From positions 32,499 to 68,339 of the forward strand of contig NZ_PZJU01000075.1 of NCBI RefSeq assembly GCF_003206715.1: a DNA stretch of 35,841 nucleotides. Reading direction: 5' to 3'. This document shows positions 16,773 through 25,124 of this stretch, in pieces. The notes beneath the pieces are model-generated. The model searched no databases. It saw nothing but the letters and a program-made list of their open reading frames with translations, and was not told the origin of the DNA. How positions within the stretch are numbered: position 1 is the first letter of the stretch; each line of letters starts with the position of its first letter. The position numbers and the translations under genes were made by a program. Source of the DNA: Salinicola peritrichatus. GTDB taxonomy: Bacteria > Pseudomonadota > Gammaproteobacteria > Pseudomonadales > Halomonadaceae.

Positions 16773-18008
16773 CTATCCGCGCCCGGTGTTGCCGGGATTG
16801 GCCGGTGTTCCCGGCGCCGGGTTTTCGGCGAAGAACTCCAGCGCCGCCTGCACGCCGCTGCCGAACAGCTCGACGCCGCACAGCTTGAGCCCGGCCTCGC
16901 AACCGCCGAGGGTGGCGATCAGCGTCAAATCGTTGCAGTCGCCCAGGTGGCCGATGCGGAACATCCGTCCCTTGGCCCGGCCGAGACCGGTGCCCAGCGA
17001 CAGGTCGAAACGCTCGAAGATGGTGCGCCGGACCTCATCGGCATCGATGCCCTCGGGCATCACCACGCCGGTCAGCACCGGCGAATAGAGCGCCGGATCC
17101 TGGCACTGGATCTCCAATCCCCAGGCATTGACCGCGCGACGCACGCCCTCGCCCCAGCGTTCGTGGCGCGCGAAGACGTTGTCCAGCCCCTCGCCCAGCA
17201 GCATCTCGAGCGACTCGTTCAAGCCGTAGAGCAGATTGGTGTTGGGCGTGTAGGGCCAGTAGCCGTTGGCATTGGCGGCGAGTATCTCGTCCCAGGCCCA
17301 GAAGCTCTTGGGCAGTTGCGAGCGCTTACTGGCCTCGATCGCCTTGGGCGAGAGTGCGTTGAAGCTGATGCCCGGCGGCAGCATCAGCCCCTTCTGCGAA
17401 CCGGAAACCGTGACGTCGACGCCCCACTCGTCGTGGCGATAGTCGGCGCTGGCGAGCCCGGAGATGGTGTCGACCAGCAGCAGCGCGGGATGGCCGGCGG
17501 CATCGATGGCACGGCGCACCGCGGCGATATCGCTGGTGACCCCGGTGGAGGTCTCGTTGTGCACCACGCAGACCGCCTTGATCCGATGCTCGCGGTCCTC
17601 GAGCAGGCGCTGCTCGATCAACTGCGGCTGCACCCCGCAACGCCAGCGCTGCGTCTCCGGCGGGGTCAGGAACTCCGGCTCCAGTCCCAGGCGCAGCGCC
17701 ATCTGCTTCCACAAGGTGGCGAAATGGCCGGTCTCGAACATCAACACCGCATCGCCGGCGTTCAGGGTATTGGCGAGTGCCGCCTCCCACGCGCCGGTGC
17801 CAGAGGCGGGATAGATGATGACCGGATGCTCGGTCTTGAATACCTTGCGAATCTCGGTGAGCAGCTTGCGTCCCAGCTCGCCGAACTCCGGCCCACGGTG
17901 GTCGATGGTCGGCAGGCTCATGGCGCGCAGGATGCGATCCGGGACCGGCGACGGTCCGGGAATCTGCAAGTAGTGGCGACCGGAGGGATGTTGGTCCAGC
18001 GTCAGCAT
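16773..18008 (-). CDS. Class V aminotransferase, serine-glyoxylate aminotransferase-like
   Basis: A 411-residue PLP enzyme of the alanine/serine-glyoxylate aminotransferase group. Motifs are QIPGPSPVPDRILRAM near the N-terminus, PASGTGAWEAAL from 67 (cofactor phosphate region), HNETSTGVTSDIAAVR from 150, VDTISGLASADY with Asp180, and SGSQKGLMLPPG with Lys206 as the Schiff-base lysine. Overall order and spacing match methylotroph serine-glyoxylate aminotransferases. It should convert glyoxylate to glycine using serine or another amino acid; aspartate-glyoxylate and ureidoglycine relatives cannot be excluded. GAGGAG precedes ATG 18008. It is the first gene of an operon with the FAD/Fe-S dehydrogenase, which could supply the 2-oxo acid. 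Confidence 0.82.
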   Translation of the reverse strand: MLTLDQHPSGRHYLQIPGPSPVPDRILRAMSLPTIDHRGPEFGELGRKLLTEIRKVFKTEHPVIIYPASGTGAWEAALANTLNAGDAVLMFETGHFATLWKQMALRLGLEPEFLTPPETQRWRCGVQPQLIEQRLLEDREHRIKAVCVVHNETSTGVTSDIAAVRRAIDAAGHPALLLVDTISGLASADYRHDEWGVDVTVSGSQKGLMLPPGISFNALSPKAIEASKRSQLPKSFWAWDEILAANANGYWPYTPNTNLLYGLNESLEMLLGEGLDNVFARHERWGEGVRRAVNAWGLEIQCQDPALYSPVLTGVVMPEGIDADEVRRTIFERFDLSLGTGLGRAKGRMFRIGHLGDCNDLTLIATLGGCEAGLKLCGVELFGSGVQAALEFFAENPAPGTPANPGNTGRG

Positions 18009-18195
18009 GATGGCGTCTCCTCGGGAATTCGGAATCGGCTAGTATTGTTTTTTGCATTCATTACGCAATATGCCGAATAATTGCCCAAGGACATACCAAG
18101 ACATAAGTCGCAGGTCCGGTTGCAAACCGACGGGGCGTGCAAGCGAACCTCGCATGGGGTAGAAAAAGAGAACGAGGCAAGACAGGGTTCAATGC

Positions 18196-18894
18196 ATGCA
18201 AATACCGAATGAGGCAACGCTCGAGACATCCGGCCGCTCGCTGCGGATCGAACGCGCGGCGCTGCACGACCAGATCGTTCAACGTCTGCACGATCTGATC
18301 ACCGAGGGCGAATTGAAGCCGGGCGAGCGCATCAACGAGCGTGAACTGGCGGGCCGGCTGGATGTCTCGCGCACGCCGTTGCGAGAGGCGCTACGCGTCC
18401 TGGCGGCCGAGAAGCTGGTGACGATCTCGCCCAATTACGGCGCTTTCGTCACTCGCATGACGCGCCGGGAGATTCAGGACGCGTTCGAGCTGATGAGCAA
18501 GCTGGAACGCTTTTCCGGCGAGCTGGCCTGCGAACGCATCACCAGCGAAGAGCTGGAAACCATCCGCGGCGTTCACGAAGCCATGATGGCGCACTGGCAG
18601 CAGCAGAACCTGCCCGGCTACTACCACGCCAACCAGCAAATTCACGATCTGATCAACCAGGCCGCGCGCAACGATGCTCTGCGACAGACCTACCTGTCGC
18701 TCAACCGGCGCCTGCATCCGCTGCGGCTCTCCTCCAACCGTTCCGATACCAAATGGCGCCGGGCCGTGGCAGAACACGAGCAGATGCTGACGGCACTGGA
18801 AAGTCGCGACGGCGACACCCTGGGGCAGTTGATGGAGCGTCACCTGCTGGAGAAGCGCGATGCCGTGCTGGCCGACTGGCGGGATGAAGCGTGA
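18196..18894 (+). CDS. GntR family transcriptional regulator (FadR/FCD subfamily)
   Basis: A 232-residue regulator. The N-terminal winged helix (LHDQIVQRLHDLITEGELKP, then GERINERELAGRLDVSRTPL) is typical GntR. The C-terminal all-helical FCD domain spans about 95-225 and carries likely metal-ligand positions, including a His in YHANQQIHDLI and another in AVAEHEQMLTAL. It is divergent from the aminotransferase operon across 187 bp, so it probably represses or activates that operon in response to a small carboxylic acid. The intergenic sequence is AT-rich near the aminotransferase side, with a weak dyad (ttgc-N9-gcaa) that I do not rate as a firm operator. Confidence 0.85.
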   Translation: MQIPNEATLETSGRSLRIERAALHDQIVQRLHDLITEGELKPGERINERELAGRLDVSRTPLREALRVLAAEKLVTISPNYGAFVTRMTRREIQDAFELMSKLERFSGELACERITSEELETIRGVHEAMMAHWQQQNLPGYYHANQQIHDLINQAARNDALRQTYLSLNRRLHPLRLSSNRSDTKWRRAVAEHEQMLTALESRDGDTLGQLMERHLLEKRDAVLADWRDEA

Positions 18895-18927
18895 GGTGCT
18901 TTCGCGACTCGCCCGAGGGCGTATTTC

Positions 18928-19635
18928 CTAATCCAGCTTGCGTAGAAAGGAGGCCCCACCCAGCTGGCGCATCTGGCGCTGAATCCAGGCGGCGCGTTGC
19001 TGCACGTAGGGAGATGGCCGCGAGGCGCTCCAGCCTCGCGGGTTGGGCAGAATCGCCGCCAGCCGGCTGGCCTGTGCCACGCTGAGGTTGGCGGCGGAAG
19101 TACCGAAATAGTGTTGCGCCGCCGCTTCCAGGCCGAACACGCCGGTATCCCATTCGGCGATGTTGAGGTAGACCTCGAGAATACGCTGCTTGGGCCACAG
19201 CGCTTCGATCAGCAGCGTGAACCAGGCCTCCAGCCCCTTGCGGATCCAACTGCGGCCGGTCCATAGAAACAGGTTGCGCGCGGTCTGCTGGCTCAGGGTG
19301 CTGGCGCCGCGCAGGTCGCCGCCGTTCGACCAGGAAGCGAGCGCATTGCGGATCTGATCGACGTCGAAGCCCCAGTGGTCGGGGAAGCGTTGATCCTCGC
19401 CGGCCATCACCGCCACCTTGGCGTTGTCCGACATCCGCGACCAGGGCTCCCACTGTTGCTGGATGGTCAGGTTGTCGCCATGCAGCCAGGAACTCACCTT
19501 GCGCTCGGCCATCACCATCGAGCCGAATACCGGCACGAAGCGGAACACCAGCACGAAGAACACCGACAGCCCGACGAAAGCGGCAATGGCGATCAGCAGA
19601 TAGCGCAGCACGGTGCGCGGCCAGCCTGACTGCAT
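18928..19635 (-). CDS. mtgA: Monofunctional biosynthetic peptidoglycan transglycosylase
   Basis: A 235-residue inner-membrane protein of family GT51 that polymerises lipid II into glycan strands without a transpeptidase domain. One transmembrane helix lies at residues about 9-34 (TVLRYLLIAIAAFVGLSVFF). Catalytic motifs are AGEDQRFPDHWGFD with Glu80, RGASTLSQQTARNLFLW from 109, and the downstream KQRILEVYLNIAEWDTGVFG. Length is close to the usual 240. It is convergent with the GntR gene (33 bp apart) and divergent from the hydrolase gene. Confidence 0.93.
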   Translation of the reverse strand: MQSGWPRTVLRYLLIAIAAFVGLSVFFVLVFRFVPVFGSMVMAERKVSSWLHGDNLTIQQQWEPWSRMSDNAKVAVMAGEDQRFPDHWGFDVDQIRNALASWSNGGDLRGASTLSQQTARNLFLWTGRSWIRKGLEAWFTLLIEALWPKQRILEVYLNIAEWDTGVFGLEAAAQHYFGTSAANLSVAQASRLAAILPNPRGWSASRPSPYVQQRAAWIQRQMRQLGGASFLRKLD

Positions 19636-19748
19636 GGATAAGGTCCGTCACGGGAAATGCGAGCCAGTATAACAACTGCCGGCTGTTCAGGGTGGCATCG
19701 CCACCTTACCGTGACGCAACATTCCCCAACTTTTTCAAGGTCATTCGC

Positions 19749-20570
19749 ATGCGGATCGAAACGTTCATCGAACGGCAAACGATCATCGAGAACAACGCCG
19801 GAGCGCCGCTTCCGCGAGTCCGGGCAATCTACGAGAATCTACATGCCAAGCACCGCTATCCCGACCCCGCGGGCATGCGCGTGACCGACGCGCGGATCGA
19901 CGGCATCGCCATCCGTCGCTTTCTACCGGCAGCCTGCACGGCGGGCACCGTCGTCTACCTGCACGGCGGCGGCTGGAATCTGGGTTCGGTGCGCAGCCAT
20001 CATGGCATTACCGCCGACCTCGCCGAGCGCCTGGGCCATGAGGTGGTCAGCGTCGATTACCGGCTGCTGCCGGAAGCGACCTATGCCGAGGCCCTGGCGG
20101 ACTGTCGCGAGGTGGTCGAGGCGTTCGACCCGCTGGCGATGATCGGCGACAGCGCCGGCGGGCGGCTGGCGATCGACGTCGCTTACACCAGCCTGTGGCA
20201 GGGAGTGCTGGGGTTGATCTATCCGGTCGTCGGCACGCCGACCCTGGAGAGCCTCGGCGAGGATGCGCCGCTGCTGTCCCGCGCGGACATTCTCTCGCTT
20301 TGGCGAACCGCCGCGGCCACGGTGCCCGATATTCCGGCCGCGCGACCGCCGGCAGCACGCATCGAGGCACTGGCGGTGGAGCGCGACCCGTTGACCCGTC
20401 CGCTGGAACGGGCAGTCGAAGCGTGGCGGCGGAATGGCGCCTCGGTCGGCTATCGCTGCGCGCCGAACATGGTGCATGCCGCCCTGCACGCCCACGCCGA
20501 GCTGCCGGAAATGCAAACCGCCTGGCGGGACTTCTGCCAGGCCGTAAAACGGCGACTGGACGAGGAGTGA
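19749..20570 (+). CDS. Alpha/beta hydrolase (HSL/type IV esterase family)
   Basis: A 273-residue esterase-like protein. The oxyanion-hole motif is YLHGGGWNLGS with HGGGW at 72-76, the nucleophile elbow is GDSAGG at 133-138 (Ser135), the acid is probably Asp213 in RDPLTRP, and the histidine is probably His243 in NMVHAAL. The order and the HGGGW signature fit the hormone-sensitive-lipase group acting on small acyl or carboxyl esters. It is shorter than many members, with little cap. A longer frame begins at 19692, but ATG 19749 has AAGG upstream and a family-like N-terminus. Its stop lies six bases from the stop of the convergent betaine-binding gene. Confidence 0.82.
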   Translation: MRIETFIERQTIIENNAGAPLPRVRAIYENLHAKHRYPDPAGMRVTDARIDGIAIRRFLPAACTAGTVVYLHGGGWNLGSVRSHHGITADLAERLGHEVVSVDYRLLPEATYAEALADCREVVEAFDPLAMIGDSAGGRLAIDVAYTSLWQGVLGLIYPVVGTPTLESLGEDAPLLSRADILSLWRTAAATVPDIPAARPPAARIEALAVERDPLTRPLERAVEAWRRNGASVGYRCAPNMVHAALHAHAELPEMQTAWRDFCQAVKRRLDEE

Positions 20571-20576
20571 GCGTGA

Positions 20577-21515
20577 TCAGCTGCCCAGCTCGGCCTTGAC
20601 CGCATCGATGGCCGGTTCGCCGTCCTTGGCGGTCACGCCGTCCAGCCATTGGGCGACCTTGTCGTAATGGCCGCGAATCCATTCGCTGGCGACTTCGTCG
20701 GCCGGCCGCTCCTCGTGGCTGTACTGGTAGACCCAATCGTTCTGGTCATCGATGTCGACCCGATACTGGGACAGGAAGCGATAGAGGTTGGCATCCTCCG
20801 ATTCCAGATCGGCGGGCACCACGGTCCACACCGTGCTGAGGATATCCGCCGTGCCGCTGTCGTCGGCATCCTTCAGGTAGTAGAGGTCGTAGCTGACGTT
20901 CATCCAGTGCGGCTCCCAGCCGACGAACGTCACCCACTCCTTGTCGGCGATCTTCTGGTCGGCGTAGGCGAGCATCGCGGACGTCGAGCTCTCCCGCAGT
21001 TGCCAATTGCCGAGCCCGGCCTTGTCGGCATCGATCGCGGCCAGAATCGCATCGTTGATGCCGGTACCGGCCTCGATGCCCTGAATCTCGCCGTCGAAAC
21101 GATCGCGGTAGCGGTCGAGATCGGCCACGCTGTCGACACCGGCCTCGTGCACGTATTCGGGAACGACCAGCCCGGAATTGGCGTCGCTGATGTTCTTGGC
21201 CACCTTGGCCACTTTATGATCGGCCACCAGCGGATCGATCATCTCCTGCTCGATCGGATACCAGCCGCCCAGGTAGACTTCGAGGTCGTCGCTGGCGAGA
21301 CCGTTGAGGATCACGCCCACCGCCAGTTCGTTCTGCTGGGTCTGGTAGCCCATCGCCTGCAGCAGCTGAGCGGCGATCTCGGATTTCACCGTGACTCCTG
21401 GCCAGGGCGGCACGCCGAAGCGCACCGTGTCCAGGTCGGCATGCACCGGCCCGGCGGCGAGCAGCGTGAACGGTAGCGCGGCGAGAAGATGACGCTTGGA
21501 GGAGATGAGGCCCAT
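20577..21515 (-). CDS. Glycine betaine/choline-type ABC transporter substrate-binding protein (OpuAC family)
   Basis: A 312-residue exported binding protein with a signal peptide (GLISSKRHLLAALPFTLLAA, cleavage after VHA). The mature protein shows the OpuAC/ProX layout: VRFGVPPWPGVTVKSEIAAQ, LEVYLGGWYPIEQEM, GIEAGTGINDAILAAID and WVTFVGWEPHWMNVSYDL. The aromatic residues of these segments would form the cage that holds a quaternary ammonium group. ATG 21515 has GGGAG just upstream. No ATPase or permease gene is adjacent, so its partners must lie elsewhere or it is an orphan receptor. Choline, betaine, carnitine or a related solute is likely; the exact ligand is not readable. Confidence 0.82.
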   Translation of the reverse strand: MGLISSKRHLLAALPFTLLAAGPVHADLDTVRFGVPPWPGVTVKSEIAAQLLQAMGYQTQQNELAVGVILNGLASDDLEVYLGGWYPIEQEMIDPLVADHKVAKVAKNISDANSGLVVPEYVHEAGVDSVADLDRYRDRFDGEIQGIEAGTGINDAILAAIDADKAGLGNWQLRESSTSAMLAYADQKIADKEWVTFVGWEPHWMNVSYDLYYLKDADDSGTADILSTVWTVVPADLESEDANLYRFLSQYRVDIDDQNDWVYQYSHEERPADEVASEWIRGHYDKVAQWLDGVTAKDGEPAIDAVKAELGS

Positions 21516-21697
21516 GCATCGGCTCCCTTGGTTGTTATCGAATGGGTGTCCTCTTCTACTGTGACGTATCGCCGCGACGAGTTTTGACCCCAAGCGACAC
21601 CTGCTACCCATCAGCCGACATCGCGGGACGACCGGCCGCTCGTGCTACGCTGCGGTTGGATTCGACACGCTATTTTCAACACCGGGGAGAGAGATCG

Positions 21698-22756
21698 ATG
21701 TGGCATAGCCCTTGGAGCGCGGAACTGGGGTTGGACTTTCCGCTGATTCAGGCACCCATGGCCGGCGCCAACGATGCCGCGCTCGCCAGTGCCGTGAGCC
21801 GTGCCGGGGCGCTGGGGTCGATCCCCTGCGCCACGCTCTCTCCCGAGCGGGTGGCGCAGGAAGTGGCCGCATTCCGCCGCGATGGCGGAAGAGCGCTGAA
21901 TCTCAATTTCTTCTGCCACCGACCACCAGCCCCGGACGCGTCGCGGGAGCGAGGCTGGCGCGACGCCTTGATGGCTTACTATCGCGAGGCCGGCCTGGCC
22001 GACGCCGAAGCGGCTCCCGGTCTGCAGCGCCGCCCCTTCGACGCGGACCAATGCCGCCTGGTCGAGGCACTACGTCCGGCGGTGGTCAGTTTTCACTTCG
22101 GCCTGCCGGACTCCGCCCTGCTCGATCGCGTCAAGGCGAGCGGTGCCAAGATCCTGGCCAGTGCCACTACCGTGGCGGAAGGACGCTGGCTCGAGGCCCG
22201 TGGCGTCGATATCGTCATCGCCCAGGGCTGGGAAGCCGGTGGTCATCGCGGCCACTTTCTCGCCGACGACGTGATCGGAAGCGTCTCGACACATCCCGCC
22301 ACCTTTGCCCTGGTCCCGCAGCTGGTGGATGCCGTCGCGCTGCCGGTGATCGCCGCCGGCGGCATCGCCGATCGCCGCGGCACCGAGGCCGCCCGCGCCC
22401 TCGGCGCCAGTGGAGTCCAGCTCGGCACCGCCTATCTGCTGACACCCCAAAGCACCATCGGCGAGCTTCATCGACAAGCGCTGCGACAAGCACGCGACGA
22501 CAGCACCACCGTCACCAACCTGTTTTCGGGTCGTCCGGCACGCGGCATCGTCAACCGCCTGATGCGCGAGCTCGGACCGCTCTCCGATCATCCGGCCCCT
22601 TTCCCCAACGCGGGCCAGGCGCTGGCACCGCTCAAGCAACACTTCGAGGCGCTCGGCAGCAGCGACTTCTCTTCGCTGTGGGCCGGCCAGGCCGTCACCT
22701 TGTGCCAGGAAATCGACGCCGAAACGCTGACGCGACAGTGGATATCCGCTCAATGA
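21698..22756 (+). CDS. Nitronate monooxygenase-like FMN protein
   Basis: A 352-residue TIM-barrel flavoprotein of the 2-nitropropane dioxygenase/nitronate monooxygenase family. Visible are FPLIQAPMAGANDAALASAV at the N-terminus, VIAQGWEAGGHRGHF near 176-190, VIAAGGIADRRGTEAARALG with the FMN phosphate-binding glycines, and GVQLGTAYLLTPQ. Some members oxidise nitronates such as 3-nitropropionate; others have different FMN-dependent roles, so the activity is a family-level call. ATG 21698 is chosen because GGGGAGAGAG lies before it. The gene is divergent from the betaine-binding protein and stands alone. Confidence 0.82.
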   Translation: MWHSPWSAELGLDFPLIQAPMAGANDAALASAVSRAGALGSIPCATLSPERVAQEVAAFRRDGGRALNLNFFCHRPPAPDASRERGWRDALMAYYREAGLADAEAAPGLQRRPFDADQCRLVEALRPAVVSFHFGLPDSALLDRVKASGAKILASATTVAEGRWLEARGVDIVIAQGWEAGGHRGHFLADDVIGSVSTHPATFALVPQLVDAVALPVIAAGGIADRRGTEAARALGASGVQLGTAYLLTPQSTIGELHRQALRQARDDSTTVTNLFSGRPARGIVNRLMRELGPLSDHPAPFPNAGQALAPLKQHFEALGSSDFSSLWAGQAVTLCQEIDAETLTRQWISAQ

Positions 22757-23465
22757 GCGGCATTCAGGGCCGAGCGTCGAGGCTTCGCGATGCGTATCAG
22801 GCGGATACTCCGGTGGCATAGTCGCGCAGCGACTCGACCAACGCTCGCGGCAGCGTGAGGCCGTCGATCTCGGCACGTTTCCTCAAGCCATAGCGGCGCT
22901 GAGCAGCTTTCCGCCATTGCGGCTGACAAGGACGATATCACTCATCTTGGTGTCTGCCTCGGCACACCCTTGATAGAGATATGCTGCACTGCCCGCGACT
23001 ATCAGGAGGATCCCCTGGAATTGCGAACGTCCCAGCTTTCGACGACTCATTACTGCTATTCCGCGAGCGTCTGACTGATCAAGGCGACGCCCACTGCGTC
23101 AGGCCATGCATCGCTGGCCGGTGGCGCATTGGAACTACGTCCGGATCATCTCCGGGCGCGCTGCCTCAGCCTCGCCATGAGGGGCTTCTCGTCCTCCCTG
23201 CCTTTATCAAGGCGACGTATACCTATATCGGATATCCGTGTTTGTCGACGGCTTCGGCGCAGTCTAGTTTCTATTGCCTATAACTAATGGTTTTTGCAAT
23301 AGAACCAAAAAACTCAGTTGTGACCGCCGAACAACGTCATGCCCATCATCTCGCAGCGTCATCGAGAGGAGGCACTGCAAGAATAGCGCGCGTTACGGCA
23401 GGTCCACCTGACCCACGCCAGCACGATCATCGATTTCCCACAGCGTATCGATCGAGGTATCCGAG
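22757..23465. other. 709-bp stretch without a confident gene
   Basis: This stretch separates the nitronate monooxygenase-like gene from the FAD/NAD(P)-binding gene. I find one short minus-strand reading frame (listed separately) and some reading-frame debris beyond its stop, which together look like a decayed small gene. The right half (about 23210-23330) is AT-richer, with a weak inverted repeat around ggtttttg and ccaaaaaac, and probably contains the promoter of the next gene. No tRNA, insertion-sequence ends or repeat family is recognised. Confidence 0.5.
22883..23050 (-). CDS. Possible 55-residue small membrane protein or gene remnant
   Basis: Starting at ATG 23050, the frame encodes MSRRKLGRSQFQGILLIVAG followed by SAAYLYQGCAEADTKM and ends with KLLSAAMA at a TGA. 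It has a basic N-terminus and one hydrophobic segment (residues about 11-29) with a Cys at 29. GGAA lies about ten bases before the start, a weak ribosome-binding site. Beyond the stop, the neighbouring frame continues YGLRKRAEIDGLTLPRALVE to a stop at 22797, which could be the rest of a frameshifted gene. I do not recognise the family, and this may be chance coding. Confidence 0.25.
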   Translation of the reverse strand: MSRRKLGRSQFQGILLIVAGSAAYLYQGCAEADTKMSDIVLVSRNGGKLLSAAMA

Positions 23466-24884
23466 ATGACGAAGGCACCCCTACTGCTACGGCAGTCCCC
23501 TTCCGCTTGTACATCCAACGCCCCTTTCAGCGTGACGATCATCGGTGGCGGTTTCAGCGGCGCGGCGGCAATCATCGCCCTTGGCCGACGCTGTCCCGGG
23601 CCGCTGAGCATGGAGGTCATCGAGCCCAGGCAGATGCTGGGCCAGGGTCTTGCCTATGGCGAGGCGACGTCAGGCGAACGGCTGAATTCCCGCGCCAAAG
23701 ATCTGTCGCTGGTGCCGGAGAATCCTCGGGATTTCGTCGACTGGCTGACCGACCATCACAGCGACGACACAGCGCCGACAGGGTTCGACTTCGCCCGCCG
23801 GGCAGACTATGGCCGCTACGTCACCGAGCGTCTGAGCGAATGCCTGGCAAAGCGACCCGAGCTGCAACTGCGGCATCATCGTGACGAGGCCGAAAAGATT
23901 CACCGTGACGCCTCGGGACGCTTCACGGTCGGTGTCGAGAATGGCCGCTCGATCACGGCGGACGCGGTCGTCCTGGCGACCGGCTATGGCTGCCGCCAGG
24001 CATCCCGCTATGGTCTTCCTGCCTTCAGGGAGATTCCACCCGAGCGGTTTTCCCGCATGCATCGGGTGACTCTGGTGGGCACTGGGCTGACGATGGTCGA
24101 TACCCTCTTCCGGCTGCGCAACCAAGGCTTTGAAGGTCAGGTAACCCTAATCTCGCGCCACGGCCAACTGCCCCGACCCCATACCGAAACGCCTTCCCGG
24201 CATTGCCCGCAGTGGCCCCAGGCATGGCCCGAATCGGCGGGAGACATGCTGCGCCTGGTGCGAACCCTCAGCCAACGGGCCGAAGCCGAAGGCGCGGATT
24301 GGCAAAGCGTATTCCAAGCCTTGCGGCCGCTGACCAGTCGACTATGGCGGGAACTGGATATCGGCGAACGACGGCGCTTCCAGCGTCATCTCGCCACGCG
24401 CTATGGTTGTTACCGCTATCGCCTGCCGCCCGCTCACGCCCGGCGCCTGCAAGCCGAACTGGACAGCGGCCGAACCCGTCTCGCGCGCGGTCGTATCCTG
24501 GCGAGCGACTCCGGCCAACTCACGGTCCATTGGCACGATACGAATCGCACCAGCCATTGGCCGTCCGATCTCGTCATCGATTGCAGCGGCCATCGCCCCG
24601 CACTGGATACGCCCCTGCTACGCTCGCTGGTCGCCGCCGGCCTGGCCCGGCACGACGCTCTTGGCCAAGGGCTCTCGGTCTCCGAGTCCGGGGCTTTGTT
24701 CCAGGGCAACGACCTACCCAGCCGCAGACTTTACGCACTGGGGCCGCTGGGCCATGGCTCGCTGCTGGAAATCACCGGAGCGGCCGAAATTTTCCAGCAG
24801 GCGCAGGCCATGGCGGACGAGCTCAGCGTGGCGTATGCCGCAACGACAATGACGACGGAGACTCGAGCACTCGACGCCCGCTAG
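23466..24884 (+). CDS. FAD/NAD(P)-binding protein (NAD_binding_9/YdhS-like)
   Basis: A 472-residue flavoprotein. A dinucleotide-binding motif VTIIGGGFSGAAAIIALGRR lies at about 23-42, followed by the GQGLAYGEATSGERLNSRAK segment typical of the FAD-NAD(P)-binding YdhS-like family. A second nucleotide fold appears around VTLVGTGLTMVDTLFRLRNQ, and a C-terminal LYALGPLGHGSLLEITGAAE closes the FAD site. Family members are of unknown substrate; some sit beside amidohydrolase or siderophore genes. GAGG lies about ten bases before the ATG. The gene is single: the upstream 700 bp hold no clear gene and the downstream island begins 240 bp later. Confidence 0.8.
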   Translation: MTKAPLLLRQSPSACTSNAPFSVTIIGGGFSGAAAIIALGRRCPGPLSMEVIEPRQMLGQGLAYGEATSGERLNSRAKDLSLVPENPRDFVDWLTDHHSDDTAPTGFDFARRADYGRYVTERLSECLAKRPELQLRHHRDEAEKIHRDASGRFTVGVENGRSITADAVVLATGYGCRQASRYGLPAFREIPPERFSRMHRVTLVGTGLTMVDTLFRLRNQGFEGQVTLISRHGQLPRPHTETPSRHCPQWPQAWPESAGDMLRLVRTLSQRAEAEGADWQSVFQALRPLTSRLWRELDIGERRRFQRHLATRYGCYRYRLPPAHARRLQAELDSGRTRLARGRILASDSGQLTVHWHDTNRTSHWPSDLVIDCSGHRPALDTPLLRSLVAAGLARHDALGQGLSVSESGALFQGNDLPSRRLYALGPLGHGSLLEITGAAEIFQQAQAMADELSVAYAATTMTTETRALDAR

Positions 24885-25124
24885 ATCGCAACCATCGGCC
24901 GTCAAGCCGTCAGCCACTGATATCTCATCGCCGCCGAATACCGCAGCAAGCCAATAGCGGGCACTATCATTTCTATTCGAGAACTCGGCATCCGGCATCC
25001 CATCGGGATTCAATCCGCATCTTTCCCGGCACAAGCCACCTATGCAGCGAGAACATTGCTATACAAACTAAATCCCTAGACGTACTCTTTCTTCAATCGT
25101 CATCTCACCCGTAAGGAGAGTTCG

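Noticed and set aside
18009-18195. Weak dyad ttgc-N9-gcaa in the aminotransferase/GntR divergent promoter as a GntR operator.
   Set aside because: Arms of four bases are too short to separate from chance, and it does not fit the usual FCD-regulator pattern.
19646-19716. Inverted repeat cgtcacgg / ccgtgacg between mtgA and the hydrolase gene, with an inner ggtggc-atc-gccacc hairpin.
   Set aside because: The outer arms are 55 bases apart and the inner hairpin has no T-run; both could be chance in GC-rich DNA, and no mobile-element feature accompanies them.
22981-23283. A 100-codon plus-strand frame in the gap before the FAD/NAD(P)-binding gene.
   Set aside because: No ribosome-binding site, no domain, and residue content typical of non-coding translation.
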